From: Flavobacteriales bacterium
GTDB lineage: Bacteria > Bacteroidota > Bacteroidia > Flavobacteriales_D > Crocinitomicaceae
Reading direction: 5' to 3'
Length of the DNA: 17,604 nucleotides
NCBI GenBank assembly: GCA_018665005.1
Contig: JABJEE010000106.1
Coordinates: 1 to 17,604, forward strand
The position numbers and the translations under genes were made by a program. Below the pieces are notes generated by a model. It saw nothing but the letters and a program-made list of their open reading frames with translations, was not told the origin of the DNA and did not search any database. Of the stretch, positions 1-5,806 are shown piece after piece (position 1 is the stretch's first letter; every line of letters starts with the position of its first letter).

Positions 1-58
1 AATCCCCATGAGTTACCTCAAAGTCAAAGCCAACTAATATGTCTTTTAATTTTTTCAT
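1..58 (-). CDS. murE: UDP-N-acetylmuramyl peptide synthetase MurE, N-terminal fragment
   Basis: Only the first 19 codons lie inside the window; the gene continues past the left edge. The translation reads MKKLKDILVGFDFEVTHGD, which resembles the N-terminus of Bacteroidota MurE proteins (MKxLKDIL then a GD motif). MurE is the cytoplasmic ligase that adds the third amino acid, usually meso-diaminopimelate, to UDP-MurNAc-L-Ala-D-Glu. The start codon shares one base with the ftsI stop codon (TAATG at positions 60-56), which suggests translational coupling. Gene identity rests on the short N-terminus plus its position directly after ftsI in a dcw cluster, where murE is expected. The catalytic part cannot be seen. 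Confidence 0.8.
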   Translation of the reverse strand, partial: MKKLKDILVGFDFEVTHGD

Positions 59-2169
59 TATTCTTTTAATGTGAGTTGAACCAAGCGTCCCTTTTCGACA
101 TCTTCACCCTCCTTTACAGACTGATAAACGACCTGCCCAAACCCTTTTATTTTCACTACATACCCCAAAGACTCAAGAAGAAATACCGCATCCTTAGCAG
201 TCATACCCTTAACATTTGGCATCAATTTCTTATCAATCTTTCTATTGGATAATTTGATTTCTGATGAGGACTTTGATGAATTAATCCAGTTTCCGGATTT
301 ATGATGTTCGTGTTCATAACCCAATTCTGAAAGAGCACTCGAAACATTTGATTTATAACCGGACTTTATTTGAGGTGACTTCTTAGAACGCTCACCCACC
401 TCATTAATGGCGTCATGAAATTGCAAATTAGAAGCGAACACCTTATTGGCAACAGCAGCAAAAACGGTTCCCGAAACCTTAGCACCGTATATGTTGACTT
501 TAGGCTTATAAATCACCACAATACAAGAATACAAGGGGTTTTCCGCTGGGAAATACCCACAAAAAGAAGCTTGATAATCTGATTGACCTCTATCTAAAAA
601 CTGTCCAGACTCATCCATAATCTTGGCAGTCCCCGTTTTTCCTGCAATATCAAAATTAACGCTCGCGAGGTCAGAACCCGTTCCAGTCTTCATCACCCCT
701 TCCAAACATTTTTTAACTTTATCAATCGTTGATTGTGAACAAATTCTCTCTTTTAAAACCACAGGGCTAAAACTTTCAACGACTTTACCTGACCTCCTTA
801 TTTCTTGAACAAATAATGGTTTCATCATCTTTCCATTATTGGCAACAGTGTTGTATAAGCTTAATGTTTGTAAAGGAACCTGTTCTACTTCGTAACCGAT
901 AGCCATATAGGGTATAGATAAACCAGACCAAACTTGAGTTCCTGGCCTCGAAACCAATGGAGTTTTTTCGCCCATTAATTTGATTCCCAAAGGATCGGTT
1001 ATGCCAAATTGTTTCAATCGATCAATAAACTTATGAGGTTCATTTTTATATTTATCGTTGATTGTAGGAGCAATAACATTTGAGGATTTTTCAAAAGCCT
1101 CTTGTACGGTTATCTCTCCATATCCATTCCCCCAATTTGAGTCGTATAGGGGCTTTGACGACCCTTTAAAGACATATTTTCCTGATGCGTTTACGATGTC
1201 ATCTAAATGTAGTTTTCCATCTTCCAATGCTGCCATAAGTGATGCCAATTTAAATGTAGACCCTGGAGCAGTTCGGGTTCCAATAGCATAATTATAGGGC
1301 TGGGTAAATGTATTGTCAGGATGTCTTTTCAAATTAGAAATGGCGCGTACATAACCGGTTTTAACCTCCATTACAATAACACAGCCATGTGATGCATCCA
1401 TTTCTATAAGCTGTTTCTCAAGCTCGGAATGAACAACTTCCTGAATATCTGAATCAATTGTCAGCACCAAATCAGAACCAGAAACCGCCTCTTTTTCATA
1501 TTTATCCGTTTTCTTCCAACCTGTTGCCAATTTTTGCACAACCCGCTTTCCTGATTCACCGGCCAAGACATCATGAAATGCGCCTTCTATACCAATTGCT
1601 GTCACTTTCCCATCCTTGTTCGTGTAACGCCCCATAGTACGCCCCGCAAAACCCCTCAGTTTTTTACGTATGGAAGTTTCCTGATTGTCAATCAGGCCCC
1701 CCTTCATCTGTCCTAGCTCAAAAATAGGAAGCTTCCGCAGCTGTTTACGCTGATCGTTCGTCACTTGCTTCTGAAGCAAAACATACTCTTTACTGTTAGC
1801 TCTTTTAGATCTAATCAGGTTTTCATATTCTCGAGGAGTTCTATCCTTAAATATTTCACTTAACCCTTCCGAAAGTTTCGATATTTCAGTGTCAAATACC
1901 TTTTGATCAACAACAGAAGGATCCATTGCAATATCATAATAGGATATGGTGGTTACCAAAGGATTTAAATCCTTATCAAGAATATCGCCATATTCCGCCT
2001 CCTCATTTATTGTTTTTTTCGGAATCCGATCATCTCCAGCACCAAAAAGACTATTTCGATCTGACAACTGAATAGAAAGAGTCATCCACAAAACCAAAAT
2101 CATAAGCAAGACAAAGCTGAAATAGATAATATATGCCCGGTAAAAAAGAAAATCTTTATTCTTACTCAT
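58..2169 (-). CDS. ftsI: Septal penicillin-binding protein (class B, FtsI/PBP3 type) with C-terminal PASTA domain
   Basis: A 703-residue D,D-transpeptidase that cross-links peptidoglycan at the division septum, anchored in the inner membrane with its catalytic domain in the periplasm. Visible features: a short cytoplasmic N-terminus and one membrane anchor at about residues 11-33; a PBP dimerisation domain at about 55-215; and a transpeptidase domain with all three active-site motifs, SxxK (S304-K307 in APGSTFK), SxN (S362-N364) and KTG (511-513). A Ser/Lys-rich linker at about 590-645 leads to one PASTA domain at about 648-703. PASTA-tailed FtsI is normal in Bacteroidota, where the gene is often labelled generically as a penicillin-binding protein. 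It lies 4 nt after the ftsL-like gene and overlaps murE by one base, so it is surely co-transcribed with both. The usual RG..DR motif at the start of the dimerisation domain reads YGDILDK here (residues 60-66), a small departure. Confidence 0.95.
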   Translation of the reverse strand: MSKNKDFLFYRAYIIYFSFVLLMILVLWMTLSIQLSDRNSLFGAGDDRIPKKTINEEAEYGDILDKDLNPLVTTISYYDIAMDPSVVDQKVFDTEISKLSEGLSEIFKDRTPREYENLIRSKRANSKEYVLLQKQVTNDQRKQLRKLPIFELGQMKGGLIDNQETSIRKKLRGFAGRTMGRYTNKDGKVTAIGIEGAFHDVLAGESGKRVVQKLATGWKKTDKYEKEAVSGSDLVLTIDSDIQEVVHSELEKQLIEMDASHGCVIVMEVKTGYVRAISNLKRHPDNTFTQPYNYAIGTRTAPGSTFKLASLMAALEDGKLHLDDIVNASGKYVFKGSSKPLYDSNWGNGYGEITVQEAFEKSSNVIAPTINDKYKNEPHKFIDRLKQFGITDPLGIKLMGEKTPLVSRPGTQVWSGLSIPYMAIGYEVEQVPLQTLSLYNTVANNGKMMKPLFVQEIRRSGKVVESFSPVVLKERICSQSTIDKVKKCLEGVMKTGTGSDLASVNFDIAGKTGTAKIMDESGQFLDRGQSDYQASFCGYFPAENPLYSCIVVIYKPKVNIYGAKVSGTVFAAVANKVFASNLQFHDAINEVGERSKKSPQIKSGYKSNVSSALSELGYEHEHHKSGNWINSSKSSSEIKLSNRKIDKKLMPNVKGMTAKDAVFLLESLGYVVKIKGFGQVVYQSVKEGEDVEKGRLVQLTLKE

Positions 2170-2173
2170 CTAA

Positions 2174-2542
2174 TTATTTTTTAACACGAATCACCTTGGT
2201 TGCATTCAATGATTCTTTTAGCTCTCTTTCCTTTAATTTTTCTAAAAGTTTATACCTTTTTGTTTCATCCTCTAGCTTTGTTTTTTGATCTATAAAATCA
2301 GCTGCATTCTGATTCAATTCGGTTTGATTCATTTTAATGTCATCATTGAGCTGTTTTACGTAGTAGCCTTTAGCGACAAAAACCATTAATAGGAATAGAA
2401 TAAAAAAGATATAAGGCAGATTATTTAGCACAAATGACTTGGTCAAAAATTCCCCATTAAGAATCTGTGTTAAGGCACTTGCTTTTTTGCCTTGACCTAC
2501 AGGCTTATCCGCCCCAACTGTATTCTTTTCGCCTCTACCCAT
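2174..2542 (-). CDS. ftsL: FtsL-like divisome membrane protein
   Basis: A 122-residue bitopic membrane protein. It has a basic, polar N-terminus of about 40 residues, one hydrophobic segment at about 42-59, and then a charged, probably coiled-coil stretch at about 63-112 in the periplasm. This is the FtsL layout: FtsL pairs with a DivIC/FtsB partner and activates the septal synthase that contains FtsI. FtsL sequences diverge strongly, so identity rests mainly on topology, size and position between rsmH and ftsI, where Bacteroidota encode FtsL. The ATG overlaps the last 8 nt of rsmH and the stop lies 4 nt before ftsI. The roughly 40-residue cytoplasmic tail is typical of the Bacteroidota version. 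Databases often call this protein hypothetical or, by neighbour transfer, a methyltransferase-associated protein. Confidence 0.82.
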   Translation of the reverse strand: MGRGEKNTVGADKPVGQGKKASALTQILNGEFLTKSFVLNNLPYIFFILFLLMVFVAKGYYVKQLNDDIKMNQTELNQNAADFIDQKTKLEDETKRYKLLEKLKERELKESLNATKVIRVKK

Positions 2543-3452
2543 TCTTTTCCGCTATTCTTAATTTGGCACTACGAGAACGAGAATTTTGTAACATTTCATC
2601 CTCTTCTGGGGTAATCGGTTTTCTGTTTATTTCTGTTAATGGCTTTATAGGGTTTCCATAAAAATCTTTTTCCATAACACCTTCAAAATTCCCCTTCTTC
2701 ATGAAATTTTTAACAATCCGGTCTTCCAATGAATGATACGATAGCACAACCAAGCGTCCTCCTGGATTTAATAGTTCAGATGCCTGAAGAAGAAAATACT
2801 CTAACACCTCCAACTCCTTATTAACCTCAATTCTTAAAGCCTGAAAAACCTGAGCGTAATACCGATGCTCTTTGAACTTTGGCGCCATTTTAGACAAAAG
2901 CTCTACAAACTCATGAGTTGTAGTTATTTGGCTACCAACTCTTTTTTGAATGATTTCAGAAGCAAGTTTTCTGGCATTTTTGATCTCCCCATATTTCCTG
3001 AATATTCCAACCAATTCCTCCTCATCATAATTATTAATAATCTCCGCGGCAGTTATTGACCCCACTTTATTCATCCTCATATCAAGAGTGGCATCGCCCC
3101 TTGTCGAAAAACCCCTTTCCTCAACATCAAATTGATGTGATGAAACACCTAGGTCAGCCAAAATCCCATCTACAGAATTGACGCCTCTCGCTTTCAACTG
3201 ATTTGACAGGAATTTAAAATTGGATTGAATGAAATTGAAGTTAGGCGCATTCCAAACGTTTGCCTTTGCATCCTCATCCTGATCTAATGCATAAAGAACT
3301 CCCTTATCGCTTAGTTTCTCGAATATGGCTTTAGAATGTCCACCACCACCAAAAGTAACATCAACGTATACCCCATCTGGATTTATATCTAAACCCACAA
3401 GGCACTCGTCTTTTAAAACTGGTATGTGATATGTATTATTCGTTTGCTCCAT
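2535..3452 (-). CDS. rsmH: 16S rRNA (cytosine(1402)-N(4))-methyltransferase RsmH
   Basis: This SAM-dependent enzyme (formerly MraW) methylates N4 of C1402 in the decoding centre of 16S rRNA. The protein is 305 residues, the usual length. Family signatures are all present: the SAM-binding loop VDVTFGGGGHS at 30-40, ILADLGVSSHQ at 97-107, RGFS at 113-116, a helical inserted domain at about 130-210, SYHSLEDR at 238-245, and the C-terminal NSRSRSAKLR at 290-299. The start is chosen because the conserved YHIPVL motif begins eight residues in, as expected. The start codon lies 17 nt inside mraZ and the end overlaps the ftsL-like gene by 8 nt, so translation across the three genes is probably coupled. 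Confidence 0.97.
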   Translation of the reverse strand: MEQTNNTYHIPVLKDECLVGLDINPDGVYVDVTFGGGGHSKAIFEKLSDKGVLYALDQDEDAKANVWNAPNFNFIQSNFKFLSNQLKARGVNSVDGILADLGVSSHQFDVEERGFSTRGDATLDMRMNKVGSITAAEIINNYDEEELVGIFRKYGEIKNARKLASEIIQKRVGSQITTTHEFVELLSKMAPKFKEHRYYAQVFQALRIEVNKELEVLEYFLLQASELLNPGGRLVVLSYHSLEDRIVKNFMKKGNFEGVMEKDFYGNPIKPLTEINRKPITPEEDEMLQNSRSRSAKLRIAEKNG

Positions 3453-3897
3453 CCAAGTCTCCCATTACTTTATTTGCCAAATCTGCAAAGTCCGTCATGT
3501 TGTCTTCAATCATATTGAAGTACTTGGATTTATCCCAAATTTCTATTCGATCATTGTAGGCTATAAGCATAACCTCTTGACCCAAACCAATCCGCTCAGA
3601 ATGCCCAGAAGGAACCAAAGCCCTCCCAGCATTATCAAGCGACACATGTTTTGCGCCCTGATGAAACAATCGATAAAACATTCGATTTTCTGGTTTAAAC
3701 AAATTCATTTTGGATAGCCTTTTACTCACCCGCTCCCATTCTGAGATTGGATAAAGTGTTAAGCAGTCTTCAAACCCCTTATTTAACATGAAATCGCGCT
3801 GGGCATTTGCAGGAAGTTGTTTGCGCAGACCCGAAGGGAACAGAAACCTGCCCTTGCTATCTAACTTAACCTCAAACTCTCCTACTAATCCTGACAT
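3436..3897 (-). CDS. mraZ: Transcriptional regulator MraZ
   Basis: A 153-residue DNA-binding protein, the first gene of the dcw cluster. It has two SpoVT/AbrB-like swapped-hairpin domains, each with the MraZ DxxxR signature: D13-R17 in DSKGR and D88-R92 in DNAGR. In E. coli and Mycoplasma, MraZ assembles into a ring and binds short direct repeats with a 10-bp period upstream of its own gene; in E. coli it represses the dcw operon, while in Mycoplasma it has been reported as an activator. Matching repeats occur about 35 bp upstream of this start (see the entry at 3931-3950), so autoregulation is likely. The start ATG follows an AT-rich leader without a Shine-Dalgarno sequence. The last 17 nt overlap rsmH. 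Confidence 0.96.
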   Translation of the reverse strand: MSGLVGEFEVKLDSKGRFLFPSGLRKQLPANAQRDFMLNKGFEDCLTLYPISEWERVSKRLSKMNLFKPENRMFYRLFHQGAKHVSLDNAGRALVPSGHSERIGLGQEVMLIAYNDRIEIWDKSKYFNMIEDNMTDFADLANKVMGDLDGANE

Positions 3898-3930
3898 AAC
3901 GAAATTATGGTTAAAAATAATGGATATTTA

Positions 3931-3950
3931 CCACTTTTTACCACCAAAAA
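3931..3950 (-). promoter_or_regulatory. Probable MraZ box upstream of mraZ
   Basis: Read on the minus strand this is TTTTTGGTGGTAAAAAGTGG, two GTGG units exactly 10 bp apart, followed by TAAA. MraZ of E. coli binds TGGGN repeats spaced by 5 nt (10-bp period) and the Mycoplasma protein binds AAAGTG(T/G)NNN repeats. The second unit here, AAAGTGGTAA, fits the Mycoplasma form exactly. The element begins 33 bp upstream of the mraZ ATG, where autoregulation would act. The match to the family motif is seen directly; binding itself is inferred. Confidence 0.75.
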
Positions 3951-3974
3951 TCAAATTGTTGAAAACTTATAACG

Positions 3975-4005
3975 CAAATTACATCATTTTGTTTCACTCA
4001 CCCAA
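3975..4005 (-). promoter_or_regulatory. Weak candidate mraZ/dcw promoter
   Basis: On the minus strand there is TTG at 4005-4003, a 21-nt spacer, then TAATTTG at 3981-3975. This is one base short of the Bacteroidota -7 consensus TAnnTTTG, and the TTG is at a normal -33 spacing. It would start transcription near 3970, placing the proximal MraZ box just inside the leader. No better match was found between the two MraZ boxes. Because the -7 box is imperfect, this is a tentative call. Confidence 0.3.
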
Positions 4006-4042
4006 TACAAATACTATAAATACAGGCTTTATGTGATTTAAG

Positions 4043-4061
4043 AAAAAGTGGTAAAAAGTGG
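4043..4061 (+). promoter_or_regulatory. Second probable MraZ box, inverted relative to the first, facing the EamA gene
   Basis: AAAAAGTGG occurs at 4043-4051 and again at 4053-4061, two units with a 10-bp period. The core GTGGTAAAAAGTGG (4048-4061) is the exact reverse complement of 3931-3944, so the two boxes form a perfect 14-bp inverted repeat with 103 bp between them. This copy lies 22 bp upstream of the -33 element of the EamA promoter and upstream of any mraZ promoter. It could be a second operator for mraZ or could bring the transporter under MraZ control. Confidence 0.65.
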
Positions 4062-4083
4062 AAAACTATTTTTTTATTAACAA

Positions 4084-4112
4084 TTGAGAATTCTATTAAT
4101 TCCATACTTTTG
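4084..4112 (+). promoter_or_regulatory. Promoter of the EamA transporter gene (Bacteroidota -33/-7 type)
   Basis: TTG at 4084-4086, an 18-nt spacer, then TACTTTTG at 4105-4112, a perfect TAnnTTTG -7 box. Both elements and their spacing match the primary-sigma promoter of Bacteroidota. Transcription should begin about 4-6 nt after the box, at or next to the GTG at 4117, so the mRNA would be leaderless or nearly so. The TTG could be mistaken for a start codon because the frame stays open, but it is better explained as the -33 element. Confidence 0.75.
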
Positions 4113-4116
4113 TGAT

Positions 4117-5028
4117 GTGAAAATTGCAGGGAAGTATTGGTTGTTATTACTGTTTCTATCTTTAATTTGGGGAAGTTCATTCATCCTCATGAAAAAGGGA
4201 ATGTACAGCCCTACAGGCGAAATGGTTTTTAACTCAAATCAAGTAGCAACTCTTAGGATATTACTTGCTAGCCTTGCCTTACTTCCATTTGGATACACGG
4301 CCGTAAAACGAATAAGAATCAAAAAAGATATCTTCTATTTTCTAATAGTGTCAATTTGTGGAAACATGCTTCCCGCATTTTTATTCACTTTCGCAGAGAC
4401 TGGTATTTCATCTGGTTTTGCCGGCATGCTAAATAGCACGACACCCATTTTTACCATATTTATCGGTTTTGGCTTTTTTAAAATAAAAATGACATGGACC
4501 CAAATCATCGGATCTGTTATTGGCAGTATCGGAGTTGTCTTCTTGCTTTATTTTGGCAAAGCCGTATCGCTACAAGGGGACTGGAAGCATATAATTGCCG
4601 TTGTTCTAGCCACTCTTTGCTATGCCACAAGTTTGAGCATCATAAGGTATAAGTTATCTCATTATAAGTCTATCGACATTGCCGCTATCGCATTCATCAT
4701 ACTACTTATTCCATCCATCATCATTTTCCTCTCAGAGCGCACATGGATTGTATTTGAGACAAACCAACTTGCATGGAATAATTTTATGGCCATCAGCATT
4801 TTGGGTTTAATCGGAACGGCTTTTGCCCTATTCCTTTTTAACAACATAATAAAAAACACATCAGCACTTTTCGCCAGCTCTGTGACCTACTTCATACCTA
4901 TTGTGGCAGTTATTATTGGCTTCTTCTTTGGAGAACAGTTATCTGCGTATCAAATATTATCAATGTTTATAGTGCTTCTGGGAGTATTTATCGCAAATTT
5001 TTTAGGAATTAAAAATAGCCGTCATTAA
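4117..5028 (+). CDS. EamA/DMT-superfamily membrane transporter
   Basis: An inner-membrane protein of 303 residues from the GTG start, made of two tandem EamA repeats with about ten predicted membrane helices. It belongs to the drug/metabolite transporter superfamily; substrates range from amino acids to nucleotide precursors and cannot be predicted here. Diagnostic features are the N-terminal LSLIWGSSFI helix (residues 14-23), the GISSGFAGMLNSTTPIFT segment (about 96-113) in repeat 1, and the matching helix pair ending in FFFGEQLS in repeat 2. The GTG at 4117 is chosen because it keeps the first helix, begins with the family-typical KxxxKYW sequence, and sits 4 nt after a perfect -7 box. The next ATG (4189) would remove helix 1. 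The gene is divergent from mraZ. The start remains less certain than the family. Confidence 0.88.
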   Translation: MKIAGKYWLLLLFLSLIWGSSFILMKKGMYSPTGEMVFNSNQVATLRILLASLALLPFGYTAVKRIRIKKDIFYFLIVSICGNMLPAFLFTFAETGISSGFAGMLNSTTPIFTIFIGFGFFKIKMTWTQIIGSVIGSIGVVFLLYFGKAVSLQGDWKHIIAVVLATLCYATSLSIIRYKLSHYKSIDIAAIAFIILLIPSIIIFLSERTWIVFETNQLAWNNFMAISILGLIGTAFALFLFNNIIKNTSALFASSVTYFIPIVAVIIGFFFGEQLSAYQILSMFIVLLGVFIANFLGIKNSRH

Positions 5029-5041
5029 ATTGACAAATATT

Positions 5042-5071
5042 TTGACTCATTAGAATAAAACATTATCTTTG
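5042..5071 (+). promoter_or_regulatory. Promoter of rplU-rpmA
   Basis: TTGAC at 5042-5046 with a 19-nt spacer to TATCTTTG at 5064-5071, a perfect TAnnTTTG -7 box. The expected start near 5076 gives a leader of roughly 35 nt before the rplU ATG. A second TTGAC lies 12 bp upstream (5030-5034). The promoter begins 14 bp after the stop of the EamA gene, so the ribosomal protein genes have their own initiation point. Confidence 0.78.
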
Positions 5072-5110
5072 CAAACCAATTTTGGAAGTAATTTTAAAGT
5101 AAATATTGTT

Positions 5111-5458
5111 ATGTACGCAATAGTAGAGATAGCAGGGCAGCAATTTAAAGTGCAAAAAGACCAAAAAGTTTTCGTTCATCGTTTAGACGCTGAAGCTGGT
5201 TCAAAAGTAGAATTTGATCAAGTTTTGTTGATAGATGATAAAGGAAAAGTAGATGTTGGCGCCCCAGCTGTAGACGGTGCAAAAGTAACCGCAGAAGTAT
5301 TAAATCACGTGAAAGGTGATAAAGTAATCGTTTTCAAAAAGAAGCGAAGAAAAGGATACAGGAAAAAGAATGGACATCGCCAATCATTCACTGAAATAGC
5401 GATAAAAGGAATTAAAGTTAAAAAACAAGCAGCTAAGAAAGAAGCAGCAGAAAAATAA
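5111..5458 (+). CDS. rplU: 50S ribosomal protein L21
   Basis: L21 binds 23S rRNA in the large ribosomal subunit. The protein is 115 residues from the ATG at 5111. It opens with the canonical MYAIVEIAGQQFKV and carries the conserved basic loop KKRRKGYRKKNGHRQ at about 77-91, followed by the family-typical FTEIAIKGI. A lysine/alanine-rich tail of about 14 residues extends beyond the core L21 fold, a common variation. The frame stays open upstream to a TTG at 5069, but that codon lies inside the -7 promoter box and the extra residues do not belong to L21. It is 6 nt from rpmA, the usual L21-L27 pair. Confidence 0.97.
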   Translation: MYAIVEIAGQQFKVQKDQKVFVHRLDAEAGSKVEFDQVLLIDDKGKVDVGAPAVDGAKVTAEVLNHVKGDKVIVFKKKRRKGYRKKNGHRQSFTEIAIKGIKVKKQAAKKEAAEK

Positions 5459-5464
5459 ACTAAA

Positions 5465-5737
5465 ATGGCACATAAGAAAGGAGTTGGTAGTTCGAAGAAC
5501 GGTCGTGAATCTCAAAGTAAAAGATTAGGTGTTAAAATATTTGGAGGACAAGCTGCAATTGCAGGTAATATTATTGTTCGCCAAAGAGGAACTCAGCACC
5601 ACCCAGGAGACAATGTAGGCATTGGTAAAGACCACACATTATTTGCATTGGAAGATGGCTTGGTAGAATTCAAAAAGAAAAAGAATAACAGATCTTTTGT
5701 GTCGGTTGTTCCTTTTGAAGCTGCGACAGAGGCTTAA
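5465..5737 (+). CDS. rpmA: 50S ribosomal protein L27
   Basis: L27 is a 90-residue large-subunit protein whose N-terminus reaches toward the peptidyl-transferase centre. The sequence starts directly with MAHKKGVGSSKNGRES, the mature form, so there is no cleavable leader of the Firmicutes type. The conserved GGQAAIAGNIIVRQRGT stretch (27-43) and HHPGDNVGIGKDHTLFAL (45-62) follow. The gene is the second of the rplU-rpmA unit and is closed by a hairpin terminator. Confidence 0.98.
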   Translation: MAHKKGVGSSKNGRESQSKRLGVKIFGGQAAIAGNIIVRQRGTQHHPGDNVGIGKDHTLFALEDGLVEFKKKKNNRSFVSVVPFEAATEA

Positions 5738-5757
5738 CACCCTACTGAATAAATTTT

Positions 5758-5789
5758 AAAGGTCGACTCATGTCGGCCTTTTTTGTTTT
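5758..5789 (+). terminator. Rho-independent terminator after rpmA
   Basis: The inverted arms are AAAGGTCGAC (5758-5767) and GTCGGCCTTT (5772-5781), with a TCAT loop and one T-G pair in the stem. The 3' arm continues into a run of T (5779-5784) and a further TTTT after a single G. It sits 20 bp after the rpmA stop and ends just before the lnt -7 box, so it insulates lnt from the ribosomal protein operon. Confidence 0.82.
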
Positions 5790-5793
5790 ATAA

Positions 5794-5801
5794 TATCTTT
5801 G
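5794..5801 (+). promoter_or_regulatory. -7 promoter box of lnt
   Basis: TATCTTTG is a perfect TAnnTTTG box ending 5 nt before the lnt ATG, so the transcript should be leaderless or nearly so. No TTG is found at the expected -33 distance; that region is occupied by the rpmA terminator stem. Confidence is therefore lower than for the promoters with both elements. Confidence 0.6.
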
Positions 5802-5806
5802 TAGAG

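Noticed and set aside
3998..4180. A 60-codon minus-strand open frame in the mraZ/EamA intergenic region.
   Set aside because: It covers the promoter and MraZ box and runs into the transporter gene; the composition is that of AT-rich non-coding DNA and no domain is visible.
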